From Rhodoferax sp. GW822-FHT02A01 (GTDB taxonomy: Bacteria; Pseudomonadota; Gammaproteobacteria; Burkholderiales; Burkholderiaceae_C), in contig NZ_CP152376.1 of NCBI RefSeq assembly GCF_038784515.1, forward strand, positions 1,550,001 through 1,614,000: DNA of 64,000 bases, read 5' to 3'. How positions within the stretch are numbered: position 1 is the stretch's first letter; each line of letters begins with the position of its first letter. Under the pieces are notes generated by a model. That model saw only the letters and a list, made by a program, of their open reading frames with translations, was not told the origin of the DNA and ran no database searches. Of the stretch, positions 8,535 to 18,147 are shown in pieces. A program made the position numbers and the translations under genes.

Positions 8535-9353
8535 TCAGGGAGCCAGCATCCACTCATGTGCCGGGTCGTTTTTGAACACCCAGAAGCGGTTCGGGCCCGC
8601 CATCACATTGAGGTAATACAGATCGTAGCCATGGGGTGCGACCACCGGGTGGTAGCCGCGCGGCACCATCACCACATCGTGGTTTTCCACGGCACAGGCT
8701 TCGTCCAGGCTGCGGTCATCGGTGTAGACGCGCTGGAAGGCGAAGCCTTGCGGCGGATTGAGGCGGTGGTAGTAGGTTTCCTCCAGCAGCGTCTCGGTCG
8801 GCGGCGTTTCCTGATCGTGCTTGTGCGGCGGGTAGCTGGAGCTGTGGCTGCTGGGCGTGATGACTTCCACCACCAGCAGATGGGCTGCGCGCGGGTCGTC
8901 GTGCGGCAGGATGTCGCACACATAGCGTGTGTTCGTGCCCTTGCCGCGCACGCTACGGCGCATGCTGGCCGGGTCAATCACGCTCACGCTGCGCGTGGCA
9001 TCGTCACAGGGCGCGGTGCACAGGGCCACTTCGGCCAGATGGCCAGCGCCGGCCGCGTTGCGCACCACCACGGTCTTGCCGGAGGGCACGTACACGGCTG
9101 CGGGCGAGACCTCTTCGAACACCGTGGCGCGCTGGCCCAGGTTGGCAAACACCTGGCCGTCCACTTCCACATCGACGGTGCCGGTGAGCACCACCAGGCA
9201 CAGTTCGCGGGTACCGGTCTGCACTGTCTCGGTTTCACCAGCAGCCAGACGCACGGCCCGAAAGCCCAGATGCGTCCAGCCCGCGCGCTCGGGCGTGACG
9301 TTGACGATTTCGCGGCCTTCTGAGGCGGCCTTGGCAAGTAGGGGACTGACCAT
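8535..9353 (-). CDS. iolB: 5-deoxy-glucuronate isomerase
   Basis: A 272-residue bicupin that isomerises 5-deoxy-D-glucuronate to 2-deoxy-5-keto-D-gluconate, the product then taken by IolC. The metal-binding region shows PPHKHD followed by a Glu-rich [12 protein letters not shown] strand, with a later [16 protein letters not shown] cupin motif. The length matches the IolB family. It is the fourth gene of the iolC-D-E-B-A operon, separated from iolE by a palindromic repeat. Confidence 0.95.
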   Translation of the reverse strand: MVSPLLAKAASEGREIVNVTPERAGWTHLGFRAVRLAAGETETVQTGTRELCLVVLTGTVDVEVDGQVFANLGQRATVFEEVSPAAVYVPSGKTVVVRNAAGAGHLAEVALCTAPCDDATRSVSVIDPASMRRSVRGKGTNTRYVCDILPHDDPRAAHLLVVEVITPSSHSSSYPPHKHDQETPPTETLLEETYYHRLNPPQGFAFQRVYTDDRSLDEACAVENHDVVMVPRGYHPVVAPHGYDLYYLNVMAGPNRFWVFKNDPAHEWMLAP

Positions 9354-9390
9354 TATTCGTTCCTTTACAGGGTGTTCTTCAAGGGCGCCC

Positions 9391-9457
9391 GTGGAACCGG
9401 CTTTGCCGGGCCACCGGGTGCGTCCCCCTTGGGGGAAGACGCGAAGCGGCTCAGGGG
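9391..9457. repeat. Palindromic intergenic repeat (Comamonadaceae-type) between iolE and iolB
   Basis: Within the 105-bp iolE-iolB gap lie two hairpins: CCGGC-TTT-GCCGG (9397-9409), and a GCGTC/GACGC stem (9420-9442) enclosing a CCCCCTTGGGGG core. I remember very similar GC-rich blocks scattered through Comamonadaceae genomes, so I call it an interspersed repeat. In the transcript it could act as a processing or stability hairpin inside the iol operon. No other copy was noticed in this window. Confidence 0.6.
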
Positions 9458-9458
9458 G

Positions 9459-10382
9459 TTACAAACTATCCACCAAGGCGCGCAGGGTGTCGTAACCCTT
9501 CTTGGCGTACTGGTAGCTGGGGGCCACGGCGGGGTCCTGCTCGGCTTCCACCACCAGCCAGCCTTCATAGCCTGCGTTCTTGAGCGTGGTGAGTGCTGCC
9601 TTGTAATCAATGCTGCCATCGCCCGGCACGGTGAAGGTGCCGTTGATCACTCCGTTCAGGAAGCTCCAGCTGTCGTTGCGGGCCTGTGCGATGACCGCGG
9701 TGCGCACGTCCTTGCAATGCACATGCACCACGCGCTTGACGTGCTTTTGCAGCAGCGCCACCGGGTCGGCTGCGCCGCCGAAGTAGGCGTGGCCGGTGTC
9801 GAACAGCAGGAACACCTTGGCAGGGTCCGTCAGCGCCATGAGCTTGTCCACATCGGCGGGTGACTCCACATAGGCGCCCATGTGGTGGTGGTAGGCCAGC
9901 TTGATGCCGTAGGTCTTGATCAGATGTTCACCGAATGCATTCAGGCGCTCGGCGTAGCCTTGCCACAAGGCTTCATTGGCAAAGGTAGGGCGCTTGGACA
10001 CGGGGGTGTCGATCTGGCCCTGCACCGTGCCGGCGCACTCGCCGTACACCACGACTTTCACGCCGTTGTACTGCAGCTTGCTCATATGCGCCTTGCAGCG
10101 CTCGATCTCGGCGGCCACTGCATCGGCATTGCTCTGGCCGGGTTCCACCTCGGCCAGGAAGCCGGAGTACCAGCCCGACACGCAGCGCAGGCCGAACTCG
10201 TCGAGCTTGGCCTTCAGACCGGGGCCGTCCTTGGGAAACTTGTTGCCCAGCTCGAAGCCTTCGTAGCCGATTTCCTTGCCTTCGCGCAGCGCGGTTTCCA
10301 GCGGGGTTTCGCCGCCCAGCGAGGGCAGGTCGTCGTTCATCCACGACAGGGGGTTGATGCCGATATGTACGTTCCAGGTCAT
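9459..10382 (-). CDS. iolE: myo-inosose-2 dehydratase
   Basis: A 307-residue TIM-barrel protein of the xylose-isomerase-like superfamily that dehydrates 2-keto-myo-inositol to 3D-(3,5/4)-trihydroxycyclohexane-1,2-dione. The N-terminal NVHIGINPLSWMNDD and the later LAYHHHMGAYVESP, FDTGHAYFGG and VHVHCKDV segments supply the His/Asp/Glu metal ligands typical of IolE. Length and gene order (between iolD and iolB) agree with the assignment. Confidence 0.95.
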   Translation of the reverse strand: MTWNVHIGINPLSWMNDDLPSLGGETPLETALREGKEIGYEGFELGNKFPKDGPGLKAKLDEFGLRCVSGWYSGFLAEVEPGQSNADAVAAEIERCKAHMSKLQYNGVKVVVYGECAGTVQGQIDTPVSKRPTFANEALWQGYAERLNAFGEHLIKTYGIKLAYHHHMGAYVESPADVDKLMALTDPAKVFLLFDTGHAYFGGAADPVALLQKHVKRVVHVHCKDVRTAVIAQARNDSWSFLNGVINGTFTVPGDGSIDYKAALTTLKNAGYEGWLVVEAEQDPAVAPSYQYAKKGYDTLRALVDSL

Positions 10383-10411
10383 AGTGTTCTCTCAGAAAAA
10401 TAGCAAAAGGT

Positions 10412-12283
10412 TCAGACGCGTTGGTCTTGTTTGGCGGCCGCCAATTCGGCGTGGGCAGCCTGGACTTCAGGACGGGCCGAGACTTCGGGAATGCCCACTT
10501 CCCACCAGCAGCCGCCCTCCTGGGTGGTGCGGGTGTGGGTGGTGTCGATCACCAGCACCTGGGTGCGTGTGGCGGCGCGGGCTCGGGCCATGGCGCTCTT
10601 GAGTTCGGCCACGTTTTTCACATGCACGGCGTCAGCGCCCATGGACGCCGCGTGCATGGCAAAGTCGATCTTGCTGGCTTCGCCGCCTTCGACCACGCAG
10701 TCATCCAGCAGGTTGTTGAAACGTGCGCTGCCGGTAGCGGTCTGCAGGCGCTGGATGCAGCCGTAGCCGCGGTTGTCCAGCACCACGACGATGAGCTTCT
10801 TGCCCAGCAGCAGCGAGGTGGCCAGCTCGGAGTTCGCCATCATGTAGGAGCCGTCGCCTACGAATGCAATCACCTCCTGCTGCGGCCGCGCCATCTTGAC
10901 GCCCACCGCACCTGCAATTTCGTAACCCATGCAGGAGTAGCCGTATTCCATGTGGTAGTTGCCGGGGCTGGACGCGCGCCAGAGCTTGTGCAGCTCGGCC
11001 GGCAAGGTGCCCGAGGCGCCCACGGCCACGTCATGCGTACCGCTGTTGCCACCGGCGTCATTCAGGGAGTCACGCACGGCGCCAATCACCTCGGCGTCAT
11101 AGGGCAGCGTACCGGGCTCGGGCACATGCGTAGTCAGCGTGGTCACGGTCTGCACCCAGTCGGCAGCTTCACGCTTGGCGCGTTGGGTCCAGGCGGCGTC
11201 GGCGGTCCAGCCGCCCAGTGCGGATGTCAGTTGCTCCAGCCCCACGCGGGCGTCTGCCACCAGTGCGGTGCCGCTCCACTTGCCGGCATCAAACGGTTGC
11301 ACGTTCAGGCTCAGCAGCCTGGCTGCGGTAAAGAGTGCGTGCGAACCGGTGGTGAAGTCCTGCAGGCGCGTGCCCACCGCGAACACCACATCGGCATCGC
11401 GCGCCAGGGCATTGGCGGCAGGGCCGCCGTCCACACCGATGGCGCCCAGGTTCAGCGGATGGTCCCATTCCAGGGCACTCTTGCCACCGTGCGACTCGAC
11501 CACGGGAATGCCAAACTGCTCCGCAAATGCGCGCAGGCCGGCACTGGCCTGGCTGTAGAGCACACCACCACCGGCCACGATCAGAGGCCGCTTGGCGGAC
11601 TTCAACAGCGCAGCTGCACGTCGCAATTCGTGTGCATCGGTGGGCGGGCGGCGCAGGCGTATGACTTCGGGTTCAAAGAAGCTGGCCGGGTAATCAAACG
11701 CATGGGCCTGCACGTCCTGTGGCAAGGCCAGGCAGACCGGGCCGCAGTTGGCCGGATCGGTCATGACCTGGATGGCGCGTGGCAACGCGGTCAGCAGTTG
11801 TTCGGGCCGGGTGATGCGGTCAAAGTAACGCGTGACCGGGCGGAACACGTCGTTGGCCGACACGTCACCCTGCTGGAAGTTCTCTACCTGCTGCAGCACC
11901 GGATCGGGCGCACGGGTGGCAAAGGTGTCGCCGGGCAGCAGCAGCACCGGAATGCGGTTCACGTGGGCCACCGCCGCTGCCGTCACCATGTTGGTGGCGC
12001 CCGGGCCAATGCTGGTGCTCACCGCCATGATGCGCTGGCGCAGGTGCGCCTTGGCATAGGCTACGGCGGCATGGGCCATGCCCTGCTCGTTGTGCGCGCG
12101 GTAGGTGGGGAGCTGCGCGCGCTCGGCCCACAGGGCTTCACCAAAGGCGGCCACATTGCCGTGGCCGAAGATGGCGAACACGCCGCCGCAGTAGGGCTGG
12201 ATGCTGCCGTCATCCATTTCCACGCGCAGGGCTGCCAGGTACTTGGTCAGGGCCTGCGCCATTGTCAGTCTCAGGGTCTTCAT
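10412..12283 (-). CDS. iolD: 3D-(3,5/4)-trihydroxycyclohexane-1,2-dione acylhydrolase (ThDP-dependent)
   Basis: A 623-residue thiamine-diphosphate enzyme that opens the cyclic dione to 5-deoxy-D-glucuronate. It has the three-domain acetolactate-synthase fold: an N-terminal pyrimidine-binding domain with YRAHNEQGMAHAA, a central domain, and a C-terminal PP domain with the GDGSYMMANSE motif (about residues 470-485) ending in the DN that binds Mg. It follows iolC by about 30 bp on the minus strand. A very long open frame on the other strand is a GC-bias shadow. Confidence 0.95.
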   Translation of the reverse strand: MKTLRLTMAQALTKYLAALRVEMDDGSIQPYCGGVFAIFGHGNVAAFGEALWAERAQLPTYRAHNEQGMAHAAVAYAKAHLRQRIMAVSTSIGPGATNMVTAAAVAHVNRIPVLLLPGDTFATRAPDPVLQQVENFQQGDVSANDVFRPVTRYFDRITRPEQLLTALPRAIQVMTDPANCGPVCLALPQDVQAHAFDYPASFFEPEVIRLRRPPTDAHELRRAAALLKSAKRPLIVAGGGVLYSQASAGLRAFAEQFGIPVVESHGGKSALEWDHPLNLGAIGVDGGPAANALARDADVVFAVGTRLQDFTTGSHALFTAARLLSLNVQPFDAGKWSGTALVADARVGLEQLTSALGGWTADAAWTQRAKREAADWVQTVTTLTTHVPEPGTLPYDAEVIGAVRDSLNDAGGNSGTHDVAVGASGTLPAELHKLWRASSPGNYHMEYGYSCMGYEIAGAVGVKMARPQQEVIAFVGDGSYMMANSELATSLLLGKKLIVVVLDNRGYGCIQRLQTATGSARFNNLLDDCVVEGGEASKIDFAMHAASMGADAVHVKNVAELKSAMARARAATRTQVLVIDTTHTRTTQEGGCWWEVGIPEVSARPEVQAAHAELAAAKQDQRV

Positions 12284-12313
12284 GGTGTGTCTCTGCTGTG
12301 TTTGTTCTGTAGG

Positions 12314-14266
12314 TCAGGCCACTGCGTGTGCCATGCTGCGGCGGTTGCGCCATGCATCCACCAGCACGGTGTAGTTGGCCGCCACCCGGTTCACGAATGT
12401 AGCGTCATCGATGTCCCCCTTGAGCCATTGCAGGGATTCCGTGGCCCACAGGCTGCGGCCCACCATGAAGCCCTTGACGATGGGGTTGGTGGCGTGCCGG
12501 AAGCTCTCCACCAGATGGGCGATGGGTTGGTTCAGGCCCAGGATCACGGCGCCGCGGCAATGCGGGTCGCGCTCGGCCACCAGTGCCTCCAGGCAACGCC
12601 AGCCTGTGGCCTGCATGGGTGCGAGCTTCCACCACTCGGGCTTGACGCCGATGTTGTAGAAGCGCTTGACGGCGCGCAGCACCGCCGCGTCTTCCTGGCC
12701 GGTCACGGTCAGGGCCTTGGGCAGGATGATTTCCAGCAGCAGCTCGTTGCCGCTCTCGCGCGTGGCTTCCCACAGCTCCAGCACCTTCTGCTCCTGCTCC
12801 AGGCGCAGGGCGTAGGCGTCGTCCGGGTGGTAGTGCACCAGGCATTTCACCACGTGCTCGGTGGGCCAGTGGATCAGTGCGCTGCCCACGGAGCGGGTGC
12901 CATCAAAGCGCAACGGGCGTGAGCCCGGCAGCTCCACCGGGCGCCCCACCCACCAGCCGCGGCCGGTGGCGCTGGCCAGCGCGTCGCGGCCATAGTCGCC
13001 ACCGTCGATCAGCACGCCGGTGTGGCCCTGCATCTGGCGGCTTTCTTCCACCTGCCCAGCGGCTTGCACCAGCAGCTTCTTGAGCGCGGGAATGCGTGCA
13101 TCGGAAGCACCGGCCTCACGGGCCAGGTCATAAAACTGGCTGCGATGGTCAAAGGCCATGACGCACAGCTCGTCCCATTGCGGGCGGGCAATGCTGACGC
13201 GGTGCAGGTGTGCCAGCTGCTGGTCGGCATCGACCTTGGGGTTGCGCTGGCCGCCAAACCAGTGGGCCAGCTCGGTCGGTGTGGGCATGGCGGCGGAGCA
13301 GGCGTGGCGCGACACCACGATGGCGCCGCAGGCATTGGCCACTTGGGTGGACTCGGCCCAGTCCTTGCCCTGCAGCAGGGTTGCCATCAGACCGGAGAGG
13401 AACGCATCGCCAGCGCCCAGCACGTTCAGCACCTCCACCCGTTCGCCACGGAAGGTGGGCGCGTCTTCGATGCGGTCGGGAATGGCACCTTCGATCACGC
13501 AGCAGCCCAAAGCGCCGCGCTTGACCACCAGGGTGGCCTTGGATACGGCGCGCACGGCTTTCAGGCTGGCAATGATGTCTTCGCCTGCGCCACCGGCAAT
13601 GAAGAACTCTTCCTCGGTGCCCACCAGCAGCTCGAAGTGCGGCAGCATTTCCTGCAGCTGCGCCGTGACATGGGCATCGGCCACAAAGCGGTTCTCGCCT
13701 GCGCCGCGGGACGTCAGGCCCCACAGCACCGGGCGGTAGTCAATGTCCAGCACCCGCACCACGCCATGTTTGGCGGCATAGTCCAGCGCGGTCTGCGAAG
13801 CCTTGCGGGTGACCGGCGTGGACAGATGGGTGCCGGTGATGGCCAGGGCGCGGCACTTGGCGATGAAGGACTCGTCGATCTGCGCTGCGTCAATGGCCAT
13901 GTCGGCACAGTTCTCGCGCACAAACAGCAGCGGAAAGGTGTCGCGGTCCTTCAGGCCCAGCAGCACCAGGGCGGTCAGGCGCTCCGGGTCCACCTGTACC
14001 TGCGACACATCGCAGCCTTCGGCCTGCAGGCTCTGCGTCAGGAAGCGGCCCATCTGCTCGTTGCCCACGCGGCTGATCATGGCGCTCTTCATGCCCAGAC
14101 GGGCTACGCCGAAGGCCAGGTTGCCCGAGCTGCCACCCAGGTACTTGGCCATGCTGCGGGCATCTTCCAGGTGGCTGCCGAACTGTTGGGCATACAGGTC
14201 CACCGCCAGACGCCCCAGGCAGGCGAGGTCAATCGGACGGTTTTCAGGAAATGGGAAGGCTGGCAT
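12314..14266 (-). CDS. iolC: Bifunctional 5-dehydro-2-deoxygluconokinase / DUF2090 aldolase-like fusion
   Basis: A 650-residue fusion. Residues 1-320 are a PfkB-family kinase (GGSSGN near 44-49; NVLGAGDAF at 281-289 with catalytic Asp287) that phosphorylates 2-deoxy-5-keto-D-gluconate. Residues about 330-645 are the DUF2090 domain, which in Proteobacteria replaces the separate IolJ aldolase and is thought to split the phosphorylated product into dihydroxyacetone phosphate and malonate semialdehyde. It is the first gene of the iol operon, divergent from the sugar ABC importer across a 271-bp regulatory gap. Confidence 0.93.
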   Translation of the reverse strand: MPAFPFPENRPIDLACLGRLAVDLYAQQFGSHLEDARSMAKYLGGSSGNLAFGVARLGMKSAMISRVGNEQMGRFLTQSLQAEGCDVSQVQVDPERLTALVLLGLKDRDTFPLLFVRENCADMAIDAAQIDESFIAKCRALAITGTHLSTPVTRKASQTALDYAAKHGVVRVLDIDYRPVLWGLTSRGAGENRFVADAHVTAQLQEMLPHFELLVGTEEEFFIAGGAGEDIIASLKAVRAVSKATLVVKRGALGCCVIEGAIPDRIEDAPTFRGERVEVLNVLGAGDAFLSGLMATLLQGKDWAESTQVANACGAIVVSRHACSAAMPTPTELAHWFGGQRNPKVDADQQLAHLHRVSIARPQWDELCVMAFDHRSQFYDLAREAGASDARIPALKKLLVQAAGQVEESRQMQGHTGVLIDGGDYGRDALASATGRGWWVGRPVELPGSRPLRFDGTRSVGSALIHWPTEHVVKCLVHYHPDDAYALRLEQEQKVLELWEATRESGNELLLEIILPKALTVTGQEDAAVLRAVKRFYNIGVKPEWWKLAPMQATGWRCLEALVAERDPHCRGAVILGLNQPIAHLVESFRHATNPIVKGFMVGRSLWATESLQWLKGDIDDATFVNRVAANYTVLVDAWRNRRSMAHAVA

Positions 14267-14537
14267 GTTGGATCTATCTGGTTGGCGTGAATCGGAACCC
14301 CGTGTGGATCAACAGCTTATGCCAGTTGCACGGAATTAGAAAAACTTTTCGATTCGTGGACTCTAGATTATATGGACAAAGATTTCGCTTGGGGTAATCA
14401 CTTAGAAAATATTTTTCCTTTTTGGAAAATTTTCATTACAGTACAACCTGTGGTGCAAAAAAATTTCTGTTGATAGTGCGCCGCATAAAACCTGTTCGTT
14501 TTTGCTTCGAATCAAATACTCTGGAGACTCACCCATC
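14267..14537. promoter_or_regulatory. Divergent iolC / sugar-ABC control region with three GAAAA/TTTTC dyads
   Basis: This 271-bp AT-rich gap separates the iol operon from the importer operon and must contain both promoters. It holds three related dyads: GAAAAACTTTTC (14339-14350), GAAAATATTTTTC (14405-14417) and the exact palindrome GAAAATTTTC (14425-14434, within TTGGAAAATTTTCA). A fourth relative lies at 19276-19287 beside the LacI gene. They are candidate operators for that LacI regulator. Confidence 0.55.
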
Positions 14538-15467
14538 ATGAAGAAACTTATGATCGCCGCCGCCGTCGCTACCACCCTGCTGGCGCCCCTGGCCGCGCAT
14601 GCGCAAAAGATCGGTCTGGCCATGGCTGAACTCGATACCTTCCTGACCATTCTCAAGAACGGAACCGTGGATGCGGGCAAGAAGGCCGGCGCTACCGTCC
14701 AGGTGGAAGATGCACAGGGCGATGTGGGCAAGCAGCTCAGCCAGATCCAGAACCTGATTGCACAAAAGGTGGATGCCATCATCGTCAACCCCGTGGATAC
14801 CGATGCCACCCCCAAGATCACCAAGATGGTGACCGAAGCCAAGATCCCCTTGGTCTACGTGAACCGCAAACCGGTTGACTTTGAAAAGCTGCCGGCGGGC
14901 GTAGCCTTTGTGGCCTCCGACGAACGCGTCTCCGGCACCCTGGAAACCCAGGAAGTTTGCCGCCTGCTCAAGGGCAAGGGTGACGTTCTGGTGCTGATGG
15001 GCGATCTTTCCAACGAAGCTGCCCGTACCCGCACCAAGGACATCGAAGAAGTCATTGCCACCAAGGATTGCTCCGGCATGAAGATCGTGGACAAGCGCGA
15101 AGGCAAGTGGGACCGTACCAAGGCCCAGGACATCGTCACCAACTGGCTGTCCTCCGGCGTGAAGTTTGACGCCATCATTGCCAACAACGACGAAATGGCC
15201 ATCGGTGCCATCAATGCACTCAAGGCCGGCAAGAAATGGACCCCCGCCTCCATCGTGGCCGGTGTGGATGCCACCCCGGATGCGCTGGCATCCATGAAGG
15301 TCGGCGATCTGAAGGCCACTGTTTTCCAGAACGCAGCGGGCCAAGGCGCCGGCGCCGTGGAATCTGCCCTCAAGCTGATCAAGAAGCAACCGGTTGAACG
15401 GTTTGTCAACGTGCCTTTCGAGCTGGTCACGCCGGCCAACCTGAGCAAGTACACCGGCAAAAACTAA
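14538..15467 (+). CDS. Sugar ABC transporter substrate-binding protein (ribose/inositol type)
   Basis: A periplasmic binding protein of 309 residues with a signal peptide ([20 protein letters not shown], cleavage after AHA) and the type-I fold of ribose/inositol binding proteins: [20 protein letters not shown] early in the mature chain and [15 protein letters not shown] in the second lobe. Start at 14538 after a GGAGAC site. Placement opposite iolC makes inositol the likely ligand, and the order binding protein-ATPase-permease is that of Caulobacter ibpA-iatA-iatP. The ligand is inferred from context. Confidence 0.9.
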   Translation: MKKLMIAAAVATTLLAPLAAHAQKIGLAMAELDTFLTILKNGTVDAGKKAGATVQVEDAQGDVGKQLSQIQNLIAQKVDAIIVNPVDTDATPKITKMVTEAKIPLVYVNRKPVDFEKLPAGVAFVASDERVSGTLETQEVCRLLKGKGDVLVLMGDLSNEAARTRTKDIEEVIATKDCSGMKIVDKREGKWDRTKAQDIVTNWLSSGVKFDAIIANNDEMAIGAINALKAGKKWTPASIVAGVDATPDALASMKVGDLKATVFQNAAGQGAGAVESALKLIKKQPVERFVNVPFELVTPANLSKYTGKN

Positions 15468-15480
15468 GCGGTGGTCTCTC

Positions 15481-15510
15481 GCCATGCAAGCCCGCAAGGG
15501 CTTGCATGGC
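15481..15510 (+). other. Perfect 13-bp stem with GCAA tetraloop between binding-protein and ATPase genes
   Basis: GCCATGCAAGCCC (15481-15493) pairs exactly with GGGCTTGCATGGC (15498-15510) around a GCAA loop of the stable GNRA class. It begins 13 bp after the stop codon and is followed by a weak T-rich run. In ABC operons such intercistronic hairpins often protect the upstream binding-protein mRNA or partly terminate, giving more binding protein than ATPase or permease. Confidence 0.8.
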
Positions 15511-15538
15511 TGTTTGCTTTATTCAACGAGATATCAGA

Positions 15539-17077
15539 ATGTCTGACACAGCCACACTGGAAGCCCCGCCCACGCCAGCCGCCGGATCCGGCGCGCCGCC
15601 GTTGCTGGAAATCCACGGCATCCGCAAGGGCTTCCCCGGCGTTGTCGCGCTGGACAACGTGGGTTTCAAGCTGCGCGCCGGTACCGTGCACGCGCTCATG
15701 GGCGAGAACGGCGCGGGCAAATCCACTCTCATGAAAATCATTGCTGGCATCTACATGCCGGACCGTGGTGACATCAGCCTCAAGGGACGGCGCATCACGC
15801 TCAAGTCGCCCATAGACGCGCTGAATCAGGGCATTGCCATGATTCACCAGGAATTGAATCTCATGCCTTACATGACCGTGGCCGAGAACGTCTGGATCAC
15901 GCGCGAACCCCGCAATGCATTCGGCTTTGTGGACCATGGTGCGCTGTACCGCAACACCGCAGAGCTGTTCAAGACACTCAACATCGACATCGATCCGAGC
16001 GCAGAAGTGCAGACGCTGTCGGTGGCCAGTCGCCAGATGGTGGAGATTGCCAAGGCGGTGTCGTACAACTCCGATGTGCTCATCATGGATGAGCCCACCT
16101 CGGCGCTGACCGAGAAGGAAGTCTCGCACCTGTTTCGCATCATCCGCAGTCTGCGCGCCAAGGGCAAAGGCATCATCTACATCACCCACAAGATGAATGA
16201 GCTCTTCGAGATCGCCGATGAGTTCTCCGTGTTCCGCGACGGCAAATACATTGCCACCAAGCTCTCGACCGAAGTCACGCGCGACGACATCATCAAGATG
16301 ATGGTAGGCCGCGAGATCACACAGATGTTCCCCAAGCAGGAAGTCCCGATTGGCAAGGTGGTGCTGTCCGTCAAAGACCTGTGCCTGGACGGCGTGTTCA
16401 GCGACATCAGCTTTGACGTACGCGCCGGTGAAATCGTCGGCATGGCCGGCCTGGTGGGCTCGGGCCGCTCCAATGTGGCGGAAGCGCTGTTTGGCGTGAC
16501 GCCGGCCACCTCCGGAACCATTGCCATCAACGGCAAGCCCGTCACCATCCACAGCCCGGCCGTGGCCCTGGCCAACGGCATGGCCTTTCTGACCGAAGAC
16601 CGCAAGGAGACCGGCTGCTTCCTGGGACTGACCATCCAGGAGAACATGGACAGCGCGGTACTCACCCAGCGCTATGTGGCCGCTGGCTTTGTCCAGAGCA
16701 AACAGCTCCATGCCGATTGCATGGACATGGCCAAGCGCCTGCGCGTCAAGACGCCCAGCATGGATGAGGTCATCCTCAATCTGTCCGGCGGCAACCAGCA
16801 GAAGGTGCTGGTCGGGCGCTGGCTGTTGACCAACCCCAAGATCCTGATTCTGGATGAGCCCACGCGCGGTATCGACGTGGGTGCCAAGGCAGAAATCCAC
16901 CGCTTGGTTTCCGAGCTGGCGGGCCAGGGCGTGGCGATTCTGATGATCTCCTCCGAAATGCCCGAAGTGCTCGGCATGAGCGACCGCATTGTCGTGATGC
17001 ACGAGGGCCATGTGTCCGGCATTCTGGACCGCAAAGATGCAGACCAGGTTTCCATCATGGACCTGGCTGCCAAATAG
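15539..17077 (+). CDS. Sugar ABC transporter ATP-binding protein (two-domain, RbsA/IatA type)
   Basis: A 512-residue tandem ATPase of the ribose/inositol class. The N-terminal half has Walker [10 protein letters not shown], the variant signature LSVAS typical of this class, and Walker [11 protein letters not shown]. The C-terminal half has a degenerate P-loop (GLVGSGRS) but an intact LSGGNQQK signature and [10 protein letters not shown]. This asymmetry is normal for RbsA-type proteins. The ATG at 15539 is selected because the frame upstream runs through the hairpin. It works with the binding protein before it and the permease after it. Confidence 0.93.
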   Translation: MSDTATLEAPPTPAAGSGAPPLLEIHGIRKGFPGVVALDNVGFKLRAGTVHALMGENGAGKSTLMKIIAGIYMPDRGDISLKGRRITLKSPIDALNQGIAMIHQELNLMPYMTVAENVWITREPRNAFGFVDHGALYRNTAELFKTLNIDIDPSAEVQTLSVASRQMVEIAKAVSYNSDVLIMDEPTSALTEKEVSHLFRIIRSLRAKGKGIIYITHKMNELFEIADEFSVFRDGKYIATKLSTEVTRDDIIKMMVGREITQMFPKQEVPIGKVVLSVKDLCLDGVFSDISFDVRAGEIVGMAGLVGSGRSNVAEALFGVTPATSGTIAINGKPVTIHSPAVALANGMAFLTEDRKETGCFLGLTIQENMDSAVLTQRYVAAGFVQSKQLHADCMDMAKRLRVKTPSMDEVILNLSGGNQQKVLVGRWLLTNPKILILDEPTRGIDVGAKAEIHRLVSELAGQGVAILMISSEMPEVLGMSDRIVVMHEGHVSGILDRKDADQVSIMDLAAK

Positions 17078-17088
17078 ATTTTTCAAAG

Positions 17089-18117
17089 ATGACCACTATG
17101 ACTACCTCCACTGCACCGTCCAGCCCTTCGGTAGGCGCTGGTGCCAAATTCAAACTGCCGCCCGAGGCCAGCATCCTGATGGTGCTGATCGGCATCAGCC
17201 TGTTCTTTGAGGCGCTGGGCTGGTACATCAACGGGCAGAGCTTCATCTTCAATGCCGAGCGCCTGCAGATCATCATCCTGCAGATGTCGGTGATCGGCAT
17301 CATCGCCGTCGGTGTCAACATGGTCATCATCACCAGCGGCATCGACCTGTCCTCCGGCTCCGTGGTGGCGGCTGCGGCAGTGGTCTCTGCCAGCCTGGCA
17401 CAGGTGTCGGACTTCCCGCGCGCGGTGTTTCCGCAGCTGACCGATTTGCCGGTGATCTGGCCCGTCCTGGCGGGCATGACCGTGGGCCTCCTGATTGGTC
17501 TGCTCAACGGCTCGCTCATTGCCTTCACTGCCATACCGCCCTTCATCGCCACCCTGGGCACCATGGTGGCAGCGCGTGGTTTTGCCAAGTGGTTTACTGG
17601 CGGCATGCCGGTGAGCATGCTGACCGATGACTTCGCCTGGATCGGCTCTGGCGCAAACCCGGTATACATCTTCCTGACGATTGCGGTCATCTTCCACATC
17701 GTGTTGCGCTACACCCGCTTTGGCAAGTTCACCTATGCCATAGGCGCCAACCGCCAGGCCGCGCGTGTCTCGGGCATCAACGTCAACCGCCACCTGGTCT
17801 ACATCTACACCATCGCGGGCTTGCTCAGCGGCATTGCCGGCAGCGTGACGGCTGCGCGTGCCATCTCCGGCCAGTCCGGCATGGGTGTGATGTATGAGCT
17901 GGACGCGATTGCGGCGGTGGTGATTGGTGGCACATCCCTGGTGGGTGGCCTGGGCCGTATCACCGGCACGGTGATCGGCGTGCTGATCCTGGGCGTGATG
18001 ATGTCGGGCTTCACTTTCATCCGCATCGACGCCTACTACCAGGAGATGGTCAAGGGTGCCATCATCGTAGTGGCGGTGATTGCCGACCAGTACCGCAACA
18101 AGAAACGTGGACGCTGA
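17089..18117 (+). CDS. Sugar ABC transporter permease (RbsC/IatP type)
   Basis: An integral membrane protein of 342 residues with about 8-10 hydrophobic segments of the BPD_transp_2 family. Typical RbsC-like segments are VGVNMVIITSGIDLSSGSV, ALGAN-like FTYAIGANRQAARVSGINV, and the C-terminal AIAAVVIGGTSLVGGLGRITGT glycine-rich motif. Start is at 17089 or the ATG three codons later (17098). It is the last gene of the presumed inositol importer operon; a GC-rich hairpin follows. Confidence 0.92.
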   Translation: MTTMTTSTAPSSPSVGAGAKFKLPPEASILMVLIGISLFFEALGWYINGQSFIFNAERLQIIILQMSVIGIIAVGVNMVIITSGIDLSSGSVVAAAAVVSASLAQVSDFPRAVFPQLTDLPVIWPVLAGMTVGLLIGLLNGSLIAFTAIPPFIATLGTMVAARGFAKWFTGGMPVSMLTDDFAWIGSGANPVYIFLTIAVIFHIVLRYTRFGKFTYAIGANRQAARVSGINVNRHLVYIYTIAGLLSGIAGSVTAARAISGQSGMGVMYELDAIAAVVIGGTSLVGGLGRITGTVIGVLILGVMMSGFTFIRIDAYYQEMVKGAIIVVAVIADQYRNKKRGR

Positions 18118-18126
18118 GGAATCGCG

Positions 18127-18146
18127 CCGCGCGCCCTTTCGCGCGG
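18127..18146. terminator. GC-rich hairpin between convergent permease and lacI genes
   Basis: CCGCGCG (18127-18133) pairs with CGCGCGG (18140-18146) around a 6-nt loop in the 30-bp gap between two convergent stop codons. It has no clear U-tract, so it may act as a weak bidirectional or Rho-assisted terminator. Confidence 0.55.
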
Positions 18147-18147
18147 G

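Noticed and set aside
10421..12922. An 833-codon open frame on the plus strand opposite iolD and iolC
   Set aside because: It lies wholly antisense to well-recognised genes; its composition (Gly/His/Gln/Val-rich, no motif) is that of a codon-position shadow in GC-rich DNA.
15464..17086. A 540-codon minus-strand frame opposite the sugar ATPase gene
   Set aside because: Antisense shadow; covers the intergenic hairpin and shows no protein family pattern.
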